From: RI-106 sp964496875
Lineage (GTDB): Bacteria > Cyanobacteriota > Vampirovibrionia > Obscuribacterales > Obscuribacteraceae
Length of the DNA: 64,000 nucleotides
Direction: 5' to 3'
Assembly (NCBI GenBank): GCA_964496875.1
Contig: CAZCBH010000012.1
Location: 1-64,000 of the forward strand
Notes under the pieces: model-generated
What the model saw: only the letters and a program-made list of their open reading frames with translations
Told to the model about the DNA's origin: nothing
Databases searched by the model: none
Made by a program: the position numbers and the translations under genes
Part shown: positions 10,970-20,337 of the stretch, one piece after another
How the letters are laid out: each line of letters opens with the position of its first letter
Numbering within the stretch: position 1 is the first letter of the stretch

Positions 10970-12079
10970 TCAGCTCGAGCGCAACCAGCCTTTCGAGTAG
11001 AGGAAGGCGATAACCGAAAGGGCGATGGTTGCCATGGCGCCGATACAAAGAGGATAGCCCAGAGCCGAGTTCAACTCGGGCATGTTCCATTTAGAAACCT
11101 CGGTGTTGAAGTTCATACCGTAGACGCCTGCGATAAAGGTCGGTGGAATGAAGATGGTGCTGATTACAGTGAGCACTTTCATGACTTCGTTCATCTTATT
11201 GCTTACCAGTGACAGATAGAGATCCATCAAGTCTTTGCAGGTTTGTCGATAGCTCTCGATCATATCGATTATGCGAAGAGCGTGGTCATAGCAGTCTCTC
11301 AAATGAATCTGGGTCTCATCGGTAATGAAAGGGTGGCGGTCTCGAATAAGATTGTTGAGGGTCTCTCGAATCGGCCAGATATTGCGCCTGAGAATAATCA
11401 AATCTCTTTTCAGTTCGTGAATCTCTGCGATTAAGGAGCTCTCCGGATTATCCAGCACCCGTCCTTCGAGATTCTCTATCTTCTGACCATATTCTTCGAG
11501 TACAGGAAAATAGGCGTCGATGACGGCGTCGATCACCGCATAGGCAAGATAGTCGGCTCCGGCATTGCGAATGCGATTCTTGCCTTTTCTAATTCTTGTC
11601 CTGACCGGCTCCAGGCAGTCGTTTTCGGTGGACTGGAAAGTGACGATATGATCCTGGAAGATGAACATGCTTAGCTGGTCTATGGCAAGGGTTGTGTCGG
11701 TGGCCTCCAGCATTCTTATGACCAGAAAGAGATAATTTTCGTATTCTTCTACCTTGGGCCTCTGGTCGGCAGAGACCACATCCTCCAGGGATAGTTTATG
11801 GAGTTTGCAGATATCTCCTAGTTGTCTCAGCTTTTTCAAGTCTCCCAGACCGCGTACATCTATCCAGCTGACCGGGTGTTTCTCGACAATCTGAGGGATC
11901 TCGTCCAGTTGCTCGAGTTCACCTTCGGCAAGCGGGGACGTCCCGCCCCAGGCGAGCTTGCGCACGGTGGTCATGGTGGCGTCTGGCGCTGTTATAAGAG
12001 TTCCAGGGGCCGCGCCCGGAGGGGTCAAGCGCTTGTAGTCTGACTGCTTTATCTTTCGTTTTCGTCGCAATTTGAGCAA
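10970..12079 (-). CDS. corA: CorA-family Mg2+ (Co2+) channel
   Basis: 369 residues: a soluble N-terminal alpha/beta domain, a long helical stalk, and two C-terminal transmembrane helices. The YGMNF motif at the end of helix 1 and the MPEL loop between the helices are the CorA selectivity signatures. The start is TTG 12079, with AGGTCGGG just upstream; this keeps the N-terminal PPGAAPGTLI segment usual in this family, whereas an internal ATG at codon 36 would remove it. The channel forms a pentamer in the inner membrane. Transcribed alone from the 12080-12404 intergenic region. Confidence 0.92.
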   Translation of the reverse strand: MLKLRRKRKIKQSDYKRLTPPGAAPGTLITAPDATMTTVRKLAWGGTSPLAEGELEQLDEIPQIVEKHPVSWIDVRGLGDLKKLRQLGDICKLHKLSLEDVVSADQRPKVEEYENYLFLVIRMLEATDTTLAIDQLSMFIFQDHIVTFQSTENDCLEPVRTRIRKGKNRIRNAGADYLAYAVIDAVIDAYFPVLEEYGQKIENLEGRVLDNPESSLIAEIHELKRDLIILRRNIWPIRETLNNLIRDRHPFITDETQIHLRDCYDHALRIIDMIESYRQTCKDLMDLYLSLVSNKMNEVMKVLTVISTIFIPPTFIAGVYGMNFNTEVSKWNMPELNSALGYPLCIGAMATIALSVIAFLYSKGWLRSS

Positions 12080-12249
12080 AACCCGACCTCGCTGTTTTCT
12101 TCCGCAATGAATTATACAGGACAGCCAGGGATCGGAGGTGATATCCAGATTGAAGAAAAGGTAAATAAAATAGGATGAAATTTTTTGGCACCATATAAGG
12201 TGTCATTATCTCGTTCCCTTTTGGCTGCAATCGCTTCGATCATATTGCC

Positions 12250-12292
12250 CCTGTGATATTCTGAAAGGCGCTTGTGATGAACTTGTGACGAT
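12250..12292 (+). promoter_or_regulatory. 11-bp-phased direct repeats upstream of the first exported paralogue
   Basis: CTTGTGATGAA (12271-12281) and CTTGTGACGAT (12282-12292) are adjacent near-copies, with a third weaker copy CCTGTGATATT at 12250-12260. Eleven-base phasing on one DNA face is typical of OmpR/PhoB-family binding sites. They lie 112 bases before the 12405 gene and also upstream of corA, in a 325-base intergenic region that otherwise holds no gene. Confidence 0.35.
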
Positions 12293-12404
12293 GATTCATT
12301 TATCTCAAAATCATTGAAATTTTTCTGCAATTGTGGCGAACTATGGTTTAATACCGAAGAGTTCACTTTGATTGTTAAAAGCATAGTCTCGATCAGGTAT
12401 CACA

Positions 12405-13952
12405 ATGCGAAAAACAGCTCTTTCCCTTTTCCTTGCGCTTCTTATATCGAGCCAGTCAGGACTCAGCAGTTATGCTGCTGCCTTCGGCGACCAATTGAAG
12501 AGTGACAGGTTGTCGGTGGATGAACTGTTGAGTACCTCTTTTGGTCCTGGTCCTTTGATAAGTCAGGATAAAAACTCCACAGACCAGGATTCGACTCCGC
12601 TTCTTCGCCAGGAGATAAGTGTAAGCGATACGGTGATGGAGCGAAGAATAGATGAGCTTACCAGGGAGATCTTGCTCAAGGAGTTCGATCTCGAGCGCTA
12701 CGGTATTCGCTATAACATGGAATATGGTAAACAGGGACGCTGGAAGGGATGGCGCTATGGTTTCTGGGGCGAAGCCAATCTGGGCCTTGGTCTCGCCGGC
12801 GGTATCATATCGGTAGACAACCGGGGCCGTAAATTGCGTGACGCATCCCATGTCAATGTCCATACCCAGGAATCAGCGAACTATATTCCTATGATAGGCA
12901 ATATCATCGGTGCCGGTGCCGCCGGTATGGAATTCGGAATCAACGGATTGAACTGCTACAAAGCCAGCCGCAAAGGCTACTCCCCGAGAAAAGCTCGAAA
13001 GCATGTGATGGAAAAACGGGAAGAGATAGAGAAACTTCTCGAACAGCGCGCCAAACTAATAGAAGAGGAAGGCGGCAGACCGGAGCTTGAAGCCAGGGCC
13101 AAGCTCGATGCGGCTGAACAGCGTGTTCTCAAAGACCTTCTTACCCAGACTCTGCAGCAATTCGAGCGCTTTTATCTGGGCAAGACCAATCTGCTCGCGT
13201 TTCAACAGATGCAATATCTGTTCGATATATCGAAAAATGTCACCAGTGCAATCGGTTATGAATATGCCTATCTCTCTCTGGCACGCAAGAGACGTATTCA
13301 AAACGGTCGAGCTGGGGTTATGTTCGCTGTCTCCGGCGGTCTATATATGGCCGGTCCGGTTTTGAGCAGGCTCTTCGCAAAGATGCTGGTCAAGCGAGAG
13401 AGGAATCTGCTGAAGCCCTCCACCCATGTTGCAGAGAGCGCCACTCTTGCCCAGCTCAAAGAGGACCGCAGTCTGCTTGAAGGAGCCTGCAACGTTGCCG
13501 GTTGCCCGAAAGAGAAGATAGAAGACTTTCTCGATCGTTCCGCTTCAATTTACGCGCTTGGCGAAAAGAACTTCGAGGATGAAATCGCAAGGGGTAAGAG
13601 TGCGCTGGACAAGTCCAAACTGGTTGCTACCCAGAATATCGCCGCCGGTGCCTTTGTAGGCGGCACCAAAGTGGCATCGGGAATTCTGTTCATGATCCCC
13701 GGTTACAACGCCAGGTTCAACACCAGTGGTCACCGTGCCGACCGGGCCACCAATAGCAATCTTTTCACCTCGTCTTTGATCTCTCTGCCGGCCTCCACCT
13801 TTGCCATAATCGACACTCTGAGAATAAACATCCAGGGTGAGATCACTCGTCAGAAGCTGAAGAAGCAAGGGCTTTATCCAGATCAGCTAGCGCAGAAACG
13901 GCTGGATGATCTGGATAGACTGGAAAAGATGGTCAAAGAGATAGGGCTCTGA
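12405..13952 (+). CDS. Exported protein, paralogue 1 of a tandem family of three
   Basis: 515 residues with a signal peptide (about 1-25, MRKTALSLFLALLISS then AAA). A helical charged segment (EILLKEFDLERYGIRYN) leads to GRWKGWRYG, then a hydrophobic Gly-rich segment (ANLGLGLAGGII), a second one (IPMIGNIIGAGAAG), a charged coiled segment with EIEKLLEQRAKLI, the family motif QQFERFYLGK, a third hydrophobic segment ending in MAGPVLSRLF, and a fourth near residue 410 (NIAAGAFVGGTKVASGILFMIPGY). The same order recurs in the two genes downstream. I know no family for it. The pattern suggests an envelope protein with several membrane-inserted hairpins. It ends 5 bases before the converging gene at 13958. 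Confidence 0.85.
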   Translation: MRKTALSLFLALLISSQSGLSSYAAAFGDQLKSDRLSVDELLSTSFGPGPLISQDKNSTDQDSTPLLRQEISVSDTVMERRIDELTREILLKEFDLERYGIRYNMEYGKQGRWKGWRYGFWGEANLGLGLAGGIISVDNRGRKLRDASHVNVHTQESANYIPMIGNIIGAGAAGMEFGINGLNCYKASRKGYSPRKARKHVMEKREEIEKLLEQRAKLIEEEGGRPELEARAKLDAAEQRVLKDLLTQTLQQFERFYLGKTNLLAFQQMQYLFDISKNVTSAIGYEYAYLSLARKRRIQNGRAGVMFAVSGGLYMAGPVLSRLFAKMLVKRERNLLKPSTHVAESATLAQLKEDRSLLEGACNVAGCPKEKIEDFLDRSASIYALGEKNFEDEIARGKSALDKSKLVATQNIAAGAFVGGTKVASGILFMIPGYNARFNTSGHRADRATNSNLFTSSLISLPASTFAIIDTLRINIQGEITRQKLKKQGLYPDQLAQKRLDDLDRLEKMVKEIGL

Positions 13953-13957
13953 TTTAG

Positions 13958-14260
13958 TTAGCCTTCACTGTCTTCGAACATGTACGAGGCGGCGTAGCGC
14001 TTCAGGATCTCTCTTATCTTGCAACGGATGCCATAGAGCTCTACGTCGCGGCCGCAAGATTCGTAGAAGTCGGCAAGCTCCAATAGAACAAGACCATAGT
14101 CGGCGGTGTCTTCCGAGAACTCCATCTTCGCTTGCCTTACGGCGTTGCGATATTCTCTCTGCGCCCCTTCGAAATCGCGGTGAATGGCAAGTTTTCTGGC
14201 TCTGGCGATGTACTCTTTCAGTTCGGGACTTCTCTTTAATACTGGATCTATGTTAGGCAT
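13958..14260 (-). CDS. Small helical TPR-like protein, 100 aa
   Basis: The start at 14260 (MPNIDPVLKR) is preferred because GGAGTGAG lies 7 bases upstream; a more distal ATG at 14287 has no such site. The product has one to two TPR-like helix pairs (ARKLAIHRDFEGAQREYRNAV, DYGLVLLELADFYESCG). It is cytoplasmic. It sits antisense between two plus-strand paralogues, facing the first tail to tail and diverging from the second, so it may share a control region with the latter. Function unknown; the position suggests it arrived or persisted within the expanded gene family. Confidence 0.7.
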   Translation of the reverse strand: MPNIDPVLKRSPELKEYIARARKLAIHRDFEGAQREYRNAVRQAKMEFSEDTADYGLVLLELADFYESCGRDVELYGIRCKIREILKRYAASYMFEDSEG

Positions 14261-14372
14261 CGCTCGACTCACTCCGACTCCGATCATAATTATGAAGCAG
14301 ATTTGTGATTATAGTGTTAGAACCGGATCAAATTCTTCTTCTATAATTGCAACACTTTCCGGGGTAGCGAGA

Positions 14373-15785
14373 ATGTTCAGGCGTCTAACCGTCATGACTT
14401 CGATTATAGCCATGTGCTCGGCTCTTCCGCTTTTGGCTTCAGAGCCCGGACTCTCCTTTACAGAAATGTCGAAAATGCACAGGCTGGAGCATCAATCGAC
14501 AGATTTTCAGGATATTAAGCAGATTACTTTCAAAATATTGCTTAAGGAAATCGAACTGGAGCGCTTCAATATCGACTATCGAAAGCATGCGAACGTGCAG
14601 GGACGCTGGCGTGGACCGAGATACTACCTTTCCCAGGCAGGGAACAATGCCTCCACCATGGCCGGTTTGTTCGATGCGGTGGTAATTCGGGAGGATGACA
14701 GACCTTCGAGAATCGCCCTGGAGACTTCTTTTGTTCCCCAGATGGTAGGCCAACTGGTGGCTGCCAGTGGTTCTGCTACCGAACTTGCCGTGAATAAGTT
14801 TCATGACCGCCAGGCCAAGAAGCTGGGTCTGGACTCTAAAGCGGCTCTCAAGAAAGCGCGGCGATTCAAAGCAGATATAGATGCTCTACTAGAGGAGCGA
14901 GCGCGTCTTATAGCCGATGGCGCCGGACGGATCTCGCAGCAAGATCTTACCCTGCTTGCGGCGGAAGAGAAGGTGCTATTTTCCTTGACCCGATTGAGCC
15001 TGCATGAGTTTGTCCAGTTTTATGCAGGCACGAGGCGATTTCGCTGGTTTCAAGATTCTCTCTATGTTATGGATATAGCCAAGAATCTGGTCGGAGCCAC
15101 CGGAAATATAGTGGCCATAGAGGGATTGAAGCGGGGCGAGCCCACTTTCGTCGGTCATGCCGGGGTGCTGGTTCTTACCTCCGGCGCTTTGATTGCTGCC
15201 AACCCGGTGTTGTCTCGCGGAGTAGGCAAGTTGGCCGGTGCTCTGTCGAGAAGGCAATGCCGTGATCTGTTACTTGATGATTGTGAACAGGTGAAAGCCT
15301 CTTTAGATCACGACCTTGAGGTTTTCTCCAGGCAGTTGAAACAAGCCCAGGGTGAGACCGAGCTTGCTCAGGAACTGGCCGATATTCTTGCCGTGCACCG
15401 CGAGCAGTGCAATATGATCAGACTGAAGAGCCGTCAGGCCGAACGAGAATTGAGGAAGGGGACCAGATCCGCCACAGAAAATGTCCTTGCCGGACTGGTT
15501 GTGGGATCCACGAAAATCACCCTCGGTATCTGCGCTCTGGTGGCCGGCTACCATCATTATGACAGTCCCAGGCACTCTAATCAGCTTTTGCAAGATGGAT
15601 CGCTAGTCTATGGCATAGGAAACGCTGTCGGACTTGCCGAGAGCACTCGGATTCAGTTGCGTAATGAGTTCGAGAGACACAAGTTCAAGCGGGAGCGGCG
15701 CCTGCCCGGGCAGATTTATGAGGACAATCTTGAAACGCTGGATCGAATCGAGCAGTCTCTTACTGGAGAGGTATTGAAAAAGTGA
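14373..15785 (+). CDS. Exported protein, paralogue 2 of the tandem family
   Basis: 470 residues from ATG 14373 (MFRRLTVMTSIIAMCSA), which gives a normal signal peptide; an upstream in-frame start at 14184 would run through the divergent gene and is rejected. Shared features with paralogue 1 in the same order: ILLKEIELERFNIDYR, GRWRGPRYY, two Gly/Ala-rich hydrophobic segments, DIDALLEERARLI, HEFVQFYAGTRRF, ALIAANPVLSRGVG and ENVLAGLVVGSTKITLGI. A Cys-containing insert (RRQCRDLLLDDCEQ) matches the position of the Cys pair GACNVAGCPKE in paralogue 1, so an extracytoplasmic disulfide is possible. Function unknown. Confidence 0.83.
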   Translation: MFRRLTVMTSIIAMCSALPLLASEPGLSFTEMSKMHRLEHQSTDFQDIKQITFKILLKEIELERFNIDYRKHANVQGRWRGPRYYLSQAGNNASTMAGLFDAVVIREDDRPSRIALETSFVPQMVGQLVAASGSATELAVNKFHDRQAKKLGLDSKAALKKARRFKADIDALLEERARLIADGAGRISQQDLTLLAAEEKVLFSLTRLSLHEFVQFYAGTRRFRWFQDSLYVMDIAKNLVGATGNIVAIEGLKRGEPTFVGHAGVLVLTSGALIAANPVLSRGVGKLAGALSRRQCRDLLLDDCEQVKASLDHDLEVFSRQLKQAQGETELAQELADILAVHREQCNMIRLKSRQAERELRKGTRSATENVLAGLVVGSTKITLGICALVAGYHHYDSPRHSNQLLQDGSLVYGIGNAVGLAESTRIQLRNEFERHKFKRERRLPGQIYEDNLETLDRIEQSLTGEVLKK

Positions 15786-15924
15786 CTAGCCGGTTATGCC
15801 GATGATCACCTCTTTGAGGGCTTATTAAGCTTTGCCGTCTTGCTAGTCAAGTTGTCATGACAACCGAGCAATTAGCTTTATGCAATAATCTTTGCATGAA
15901 AGAGCGCTTGGAGAATATTGGAGT

Positions 15925-17331
15925 TTGACCAATTCGAAGCGAGGCCGGTTTTTTCTTCTGGGCGTGCTAACGGTCACCTTACTTTTTCCGCTTTTTTTCC
16001 AGGGCGTTGCCCAGGCTGCCGGTGGCGAAGCTGCTAACGATGTCGCTGCGGATAAATTGGCAAAAGTTCTGTCTTTGACCGACAGAATCATCGATGAAGA
16101 GCTGGCATTGCTTTCTCATAACACCAACTTTCGGATTGAGACCAATGATCAATCGAAAGGAAGGAGCATGCGGCAGTTCCTGTATAACCTCACCGCTTCA
16201 GGTGTATCTCTTGCTTCTGCCACCACAATTACCGCCCACCGTTGGGCTAATACCAGACCAGATCAGAAACTGCTCGAGGTCTCCGCTGCCGGATTGGTTA
16301 CCGGTCAGGCTATCATTCAAGGTGGTATCGTCACCGAGAAGGTTCTGGATATGATTCAAGAACGTCGAGCCGGTCGCCGGGGTTATTCTTTGAAGGAAGC
16401 GACCGCCACCACCGAAGAATTCAAAACGAAAATAGACGCTTTGTTGCGTCAGCGTGACGAACAAATTGCCTCTCTCGACCCGGCCGCTTATTCCAGTGCC
16501 ACCATGAAAGCCGTCAGTGCCGAAACTCTGGTTCTCTTTGAACTGCGCAATCTTTCTCTGGCGGAATTCGCGAGATTCTATGCCGATCAAAGAAAGCGGA
16601 AATCATCCAGGGATAACAGTTATTTAAACGGATTGCTGGCTACATCGGCAGGTGGATACGGTGGCTCTCTAATGGGATTGCTCGCCACAAGTAGAGGGCA
16701 GCCATCATTGACGGTGCCTGCGGGTATCGGTTTTATTACCTCCAGCGCCCTGGTTATGGCCAGTCCTGTGGTCAACCGTTTTGTCGGGCGTCGGGCCCAT
16801 AGAAAAGGAGCACTCGAGATTCGTGCTCGGTTGGGCGAGATCTCTGAGAGTTCTCTTCTTGCTCTGGATGGAAGTCTCAATGATCTGGCTGTTAAGAGTA
16901 AACAGAGTGTTCTTCCGGGCTACTCTCAGAGGATGGCGATTTATGCTGCAGAATGCGATGTTTTGCGCAAGCAGCTGGAGCGAGAGAAGCAAGTGGAGAC
17001 TAAGAGCGACAGCCAGTTCAAGAAAAGAATGGTGGCAAATGCGATAATCTCCGGTCCCAAATTGGCCTGGGGGGTGATGCTGATCACGGCAGGCGACGGT
17101 TTCGAGAACAGGCCGGTACGCTTCAATGAAAGGGTTGCCGAGGCTGCCACCGTATATACCGTCAGCCACAGCGCCTGGCTGCTAGACACTGTCACCTCGG
17201 GCAGTACTCCTGGGTCTCTCAAATTCACCATCGGTGGACAGGTTCCATTCGAGGTCAAGGATCTGGAATATCGCCTAGGAAAGCTCGAAGAACTCAAAGC
17301 TCTCAAAGTTCGAAGTATAAGCGATAAATAG
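15925..17331 (+). CDS. Exported protein, paralogue 3 of the tandem family
   Basis: About 468 residues. TTG 15925 is preferred (GGAG 11 bases upstream, giving a compact signal peptide KRGRFFLLGVLTVTLLFPLFF); an alternative TTG at 15892 would add 11 residues. Family motifs are present but more diverged: EFKTKIDALLRQRDEQI, LAEFARFYADQRKR, GFITSSALVMASPVVNRFVG and a final hydrophobic segment NAIISGPKLAWGVMLI. The GRW(K/R)G motif of the other two is missing here. Gene spacing (106 bases or more after paralogue 2) allows a separate promoter. Converges with the ATP-grasp gene with 7 bases between. Function unknown. Confidence 0.8.
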   Translation: MTNSKRGRFFLLGVLTVTLLFPLFFQGVAQAAGGEAANDVAADKLAKVLSLTDRIIDEELALLSHNTNFRIETNDQSKGRSMRQFLYNLTASGVSLASATTITAHRWANTRPDQKLLEVSAAGLVTGQAIIQGGIVTEKVLDMIQERRAGRRGYSLKEATATTEEFKTKIDALLRQRDEQIASLDPAAYSSATMKAVSAETLVLFELRNLSLAEFARFYADQRKRKSSRDNSYLNGLLATSAGGYGGSLMGLLATSRGQPSLTVPAGIGFITSSALVMASPVVNRFVGRRAHRKGALEIRARLGEISESSLLALDGSLNDLAVKSKQSVLPGYSQRMAIYAAECDVLRKQLEREKQVETKSDSQFKKRMVANAIISGPKLAWGVMLITAGDGFENRPVRFNERVAEAATVYTVSHSAWLLDTVTSGSTPGSLKFTIGGQVPFEVKDLEYRLGKLEELKALKVRSISDK

Positions 17332-17338
17332 ACGGCGT

Positions 17339-18385
17339 TCAGAGAACGGACGGATTGAGGTTGTACCACTTGTCGCTGTAATAAGATAGATAGCGGTCTT
17401 TGCGTTCCAGAGCCGCTACGATTTCGCTGGCGAAATCTACCCCTTCGAGGCGCTGGGCATTTCTCAATCCTCCCGGACAAAATACATTTATCTCTAGAAT
17501 CTTTCCACCGACTATGTCGAGTCCGACCAGGAACATACCGTCTTCGACCAGACGCGGACGCACCGCCGATGCCAGCTCCAGCATTTTGTCGGTTATCTCG
17601 GCCCGGGCGATTTTGGCTCCGACATGGACGTTGGAGCGCACGTCGTCGCCCTGGCGCAGGCGGCGAAAGGCGGCGAACTTTCCATGCTTTTGCAGGGGCT
17701 CTCCGTTCATCATGAAAAGTCTGGTGTCTCCCAGCACCGCTTCCGGAATATACTCCTGGGCGATGACATAGCCATCTTGCAACAGCGAGTCGACCATCTG
17801 TCGGAAATTGTTGAAAGAGCCCTTTTGAATGATGAAGACCCCTTTGCCCCCCGAGCCCTGCACCGGCTTTATGATTATATGCGATGGCTGCTCGGCGGCA
17901 AAGTGTTTGATGTCTTGGTGGCGGCGGGTGATAATTGACAGCGGTCTGATCATATCGGGAAAGAGTTGCAGATACAGCTTGTCCATCGCTTTGCTAAGAC
18001 CGTCGGGGTCATTGAGGACGACGACACCGCGAGCTCTTGCAATTCTGCCCAGTTGCAGAGCCATGGGTTGCACCCACTTAAAGCCCTCGGCTTCTATTGC
18101 CGGATCGCTGCGCAATAGCAGGACGTCCAGGTCGGTAATATCGATAATCTCGGGGTGATTTCCTGCTTCGGTGAGGGTTTCGAAATAGTGTTTGGAGTTG
18201 CGGTATTTTTTTCCCGGGACCTTTTTGGCTTTGAGATTGAGGGCGCCTGAGGCGGTGTATTCGATATCGGCGGCGCTTATGTGATAGACAAAATGACCGC
18301 GGGCCACCGCGCTCATCGCCACCCAGTAGGTGCTGTACTGGGCGCGCTCCAATTTTAGATCAGTTACGAAGAAGCCGATTTTCAA
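17339..18385 (-). CDS. GshB-like ATP-grasp ligase A
   Basis: 348 residues with the prokaryotic glutathione-synthetase layout: N-terminal domain with KIGFFVTDL and LLLRSDPA, the central GVVVLNDPDGLSKAMDKLY segment, and the C-terminal ATP-grasp with the lysine strand IIIKPVQGSGGKGVFII, AQEYIP, the arginine DTRLFMMNG, and the Mg-binding end EINVFCPGG. It should couple ATP to amide or peptide-bond formation between a carboxylate and an amine, but no gshA is nearby and the acceptor need not be gamma-glutamylcysteine. It starts 17 bases after the DUF1704 gene, in an apparent operon MFS-DUF1704-ATP-grasp. A second copy of identical length lies at 22079-23125. In other bacteria GshB-like proteins also neighbour DUF1704 genes. 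Confidence 0.88.
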   Translation of the reverse strand: MKIGFFVTDLKLERAQYSTYWVAMSAVARGHFVYHISAADIEYTASGALNLKAKKVPGKKYRNSKHYFETLTEAGNHPEIIDITDLDVLLLRSDPAIEAEGFKWVQPMALQLGRIARARGVVVLNDPDGLSKAMDKLYLQLFPDMIRPLSIITRRHQDIKHFAAEQPSHIIIKPVQGSGGKGVFIIQKGSFNNFRQMVDSLLQDGYVIAQEYIPEAVLGDTRLFMMNGEPLQKHGKFAAFRRLRQGDDVRSNVHVGAKIARAEITDKMLELASAVRPRLVEDGMFLVGLDIVGGKILEINVFCPGGLRNAQRLEGVDFASEIVAALERKDRYLSYYSDKWYNLNPSVL

Positions 18386-18402
18386 TGATTTTCCACCTTG
18401 TC

Positions 18403-20325
18403 CTAATCACTTACTTTAGAGCAGAGATCCTCTATTGATATGCCTTCTTTAAGAACTGTAAGGCCGTTATCGGCGTCATCTTCGGTAAGATATCTAGGCA
18501 GCACCATCGGTGGTTTTATTACGTTGCGCCACATCATCTCTTTGATGAATGGCATAAAAGGTATCGGATACTTGCCGATATAGAGAATATCCGGCTCGCC
18601 GCCTTTGCGAAAGTAGTCGAGCAGCCAGATCAGGCCGCGCAGATAGACCGAATCTTTAGTGAGACCGCCACCGCGATAAACCCGGGTCACAATTTTGAAC
18701 GCCGTCTGGCGTGGAAAGTTGTAACGGCTGGTCAATTCTCGAAAGGCTTCTATAAAGGATACCCCGTCGATCAGCATTTTTGTGATAATTACCCGGGCTG
18801 CCAGGGTTCTGAGACGAGTACTGGAGAGACCCTGGTGCAGGACCTCGGCTAGAACGGCAAGACCTTCCTGGAGTTCATCATAGCCTATTAGCCCTGTCTG
18901 CAGTTGTTTAAAAGGCTGAGCCTGACCGTTGAAATAGGTAAGCATGTGGGTGCCGACTTCATGCTGGAGCACCGCCCCAACTCTTTTTCGGTTGATCTTC
19001 ACATAGTCGCTTATCATAAGCGTATCTCCCGACACTAATACACCGGGAATATCGTCTCGGATTTCTACTTTGCCATTGAAGGCAGGGACAAGATTTCGGT
19101 AGTATTCGAGCTCTCGTTCGGCATACTCGGCAAACTCGGGTGCTGCCATCAGATCCGGTTTCTCGCCTTTCTCTGCTTTATTTCTTTTGACGTTATTGAG
19201 AATGAAGCGAGAGAGCTCCACATGATACTCTTCAATCGGTCCGTAGAGCTGGAGGCTGCCGTAGATGAAGCGGGAAGTGTTGCGGTCCGCCATGAGCGAA
19301 ATCTTGTTATCCAGCCCCCGCTGCTGCAGCTGAAAAAGCTGAGCCATGGCAGGATCCTCGATCTTGTCTATGTTGATAGAATAAAGCTGCCTTTTGAGAT
19401 CGCTCGGGTTTATAGAGAGCGGGCGATAGAGAAACTTGGGCTGTTTTTCGAAGTGTCTTTTTTTGAACTCTTCATAGGCCTCTTTCGTATTTGTCGGTGT
19501 CGCCATCAATACCAGATCGAGCTGCTGAGAGATGGCCGCCAGTTGTTCGTCAATGGACCAGACTGTTTTGACCAGGCTCTTTTTGCCGAGGGCATGGTAG
19601 TGCGGTGGGCGGAACGTGCTCTTTTGCTGGACGAAGTCGAAGACAAGGCGTTTGATCGATCTCGACAGCCCACGCCAGATCTGGGCTCGCAGCCTGGGGA
19701 AGTCGGCCATGGTGTTGGAATCCCGATAGATATCGCCGACTTCTATCCCCACACAGTGGATATTGTTGTCTTCGGCATCCTTAGCGGAGATAAGCGGTTG
19801 GAGATCCCTGGGGTGGTGTCTCATCACCCGAGAATAGGTCACCACCGCTGGTTGCTTCTGGATTCTTATTCTCTTCAAGGACTCTAACAAGACTTCGTTA
19901 TTGATCTGGGGATAATCAAGCGGCGGCGGATGGATTTTGAAGCGCGACGGACTGGCGGGCATGTCGGCGGTGGTGGTAAAGGGTTTGGTCCAGACCTCTA
20001 TGAGAAGAAAAGCGCCGAATTGGTCGGCGAGGGTACGGGCTATCTCCATGACCAGGAAGGAAGTTTTGTCGTGAAACTCCTCTTCGGAAGGGGCTATAAG
20101 ATAAGAAGCTTCGCCCATGACCAGTTTCTCGTCACCGTCTGCTATTCCGGTTTGGGTGGAGGGTTTTCGATAGACACAGAGAAATGGTAGCTTCCTGTCT
20201 ATGTGGATGCGTCCCGCCGGCTTTAGAGACCGACGAATTTTCTTGTTAACCCTAATCCTCTCCAATAACTCCCGGGTGAGGGTTTCGTCGATCTCTCTTC
20301 TAAGTTTCGGAGTGCGTTTCAGCAA
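18403..20325 (-). CDS. DUF1704 family putative metallopeptidase (QEGLA motif)
   Basis: 640 residues. The C-terminal half holds HEVGTHMLTYFNG (H455, E456, H460) and, about 30 residues later, LQEGLAVLAE, the two signatures of the family known as flavohemoglobin expression-modulating QEGLA proteins. The HExxxH arrangement is the zinc site of the related eukaryotic tubulin tyrosine carboxypeptidases (MATCAP type), so carboxypeptidase activity is a reasonable inference, not shown. The N-terminal half is an alpha/beta region shared with bacterial members. The start is TTG 20325, 12 bases after the MFS gene stop. Cytoplasmic; probably acts on the same product as the adjacent ATP-grasp ligase. Confidence 0.87.
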   Translation of the reverse strand: MLKRTPKLRREIDETLTRELLERIRVNKKIRRSLKPAGRIHIDRKLPFLCVYRKPSTQTGIADGDEKLVMGEASYLIAPSEEEFHDKTSFLVMEIARTLADQFGAFLLIEVWTKPFTTTADMPASPSRFKIHPPPLDYPQINNEVLLESLKRIRIQKQPAVVTYSRVMRHHPRDLQPLISAKDAEDNNIHCVGIEVGDIYRDSNTMADFPRLRAQIWRGLSRSIKRLVFDFVQQKSTFRPPHYHALGKKSLVKTVWSIDEQLAAISQQLDLVLMATPTNTKEAYEEFKKRHFEKQPKFLYRPLSINPSDLKRQLYSINIDKIEDPAMAQLFQLQQRGLDNKISLMADRNTSRFIYGSLQLYGPIEEYHVELSRFILNNVKRNKAEKGEKPDLMAAPEFAEYAERELEYYRNLVPAFNGKVEIRDDIPGVLVSGDTLMISDYVKINRKRVGAVLQHEVGTHMLTYFNGQAQPFKQLQTGLIGYDELQEGLAVLAEVLHQGLSSTRLRTLAARVIITKMLIDGVSFIEAFRELTSRYNFPRQTAFKIVTRVYRGGGLTKDSVYLRGLIWLLDYFRKGGEPDILYIGKYPIPFMPFIKEMMWRNVIKPPMVLPRYLTEDDADNGLTVLKEGISIEDLCSKVSD

Positions 20326-20337
20326 TTGCCAACTCGA

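Noticed and set aside
14184..14372. Upstream extension of paralogue 2
   Set aside because: It runs through the divergent TPR-like gene; ATG 14373 gives a proper signal peptide.
19222..19887. 221-codon plus-strand frame opposite DUF1704
   Set aside because: Shadow of a gene with clear family motifs on the other strand.
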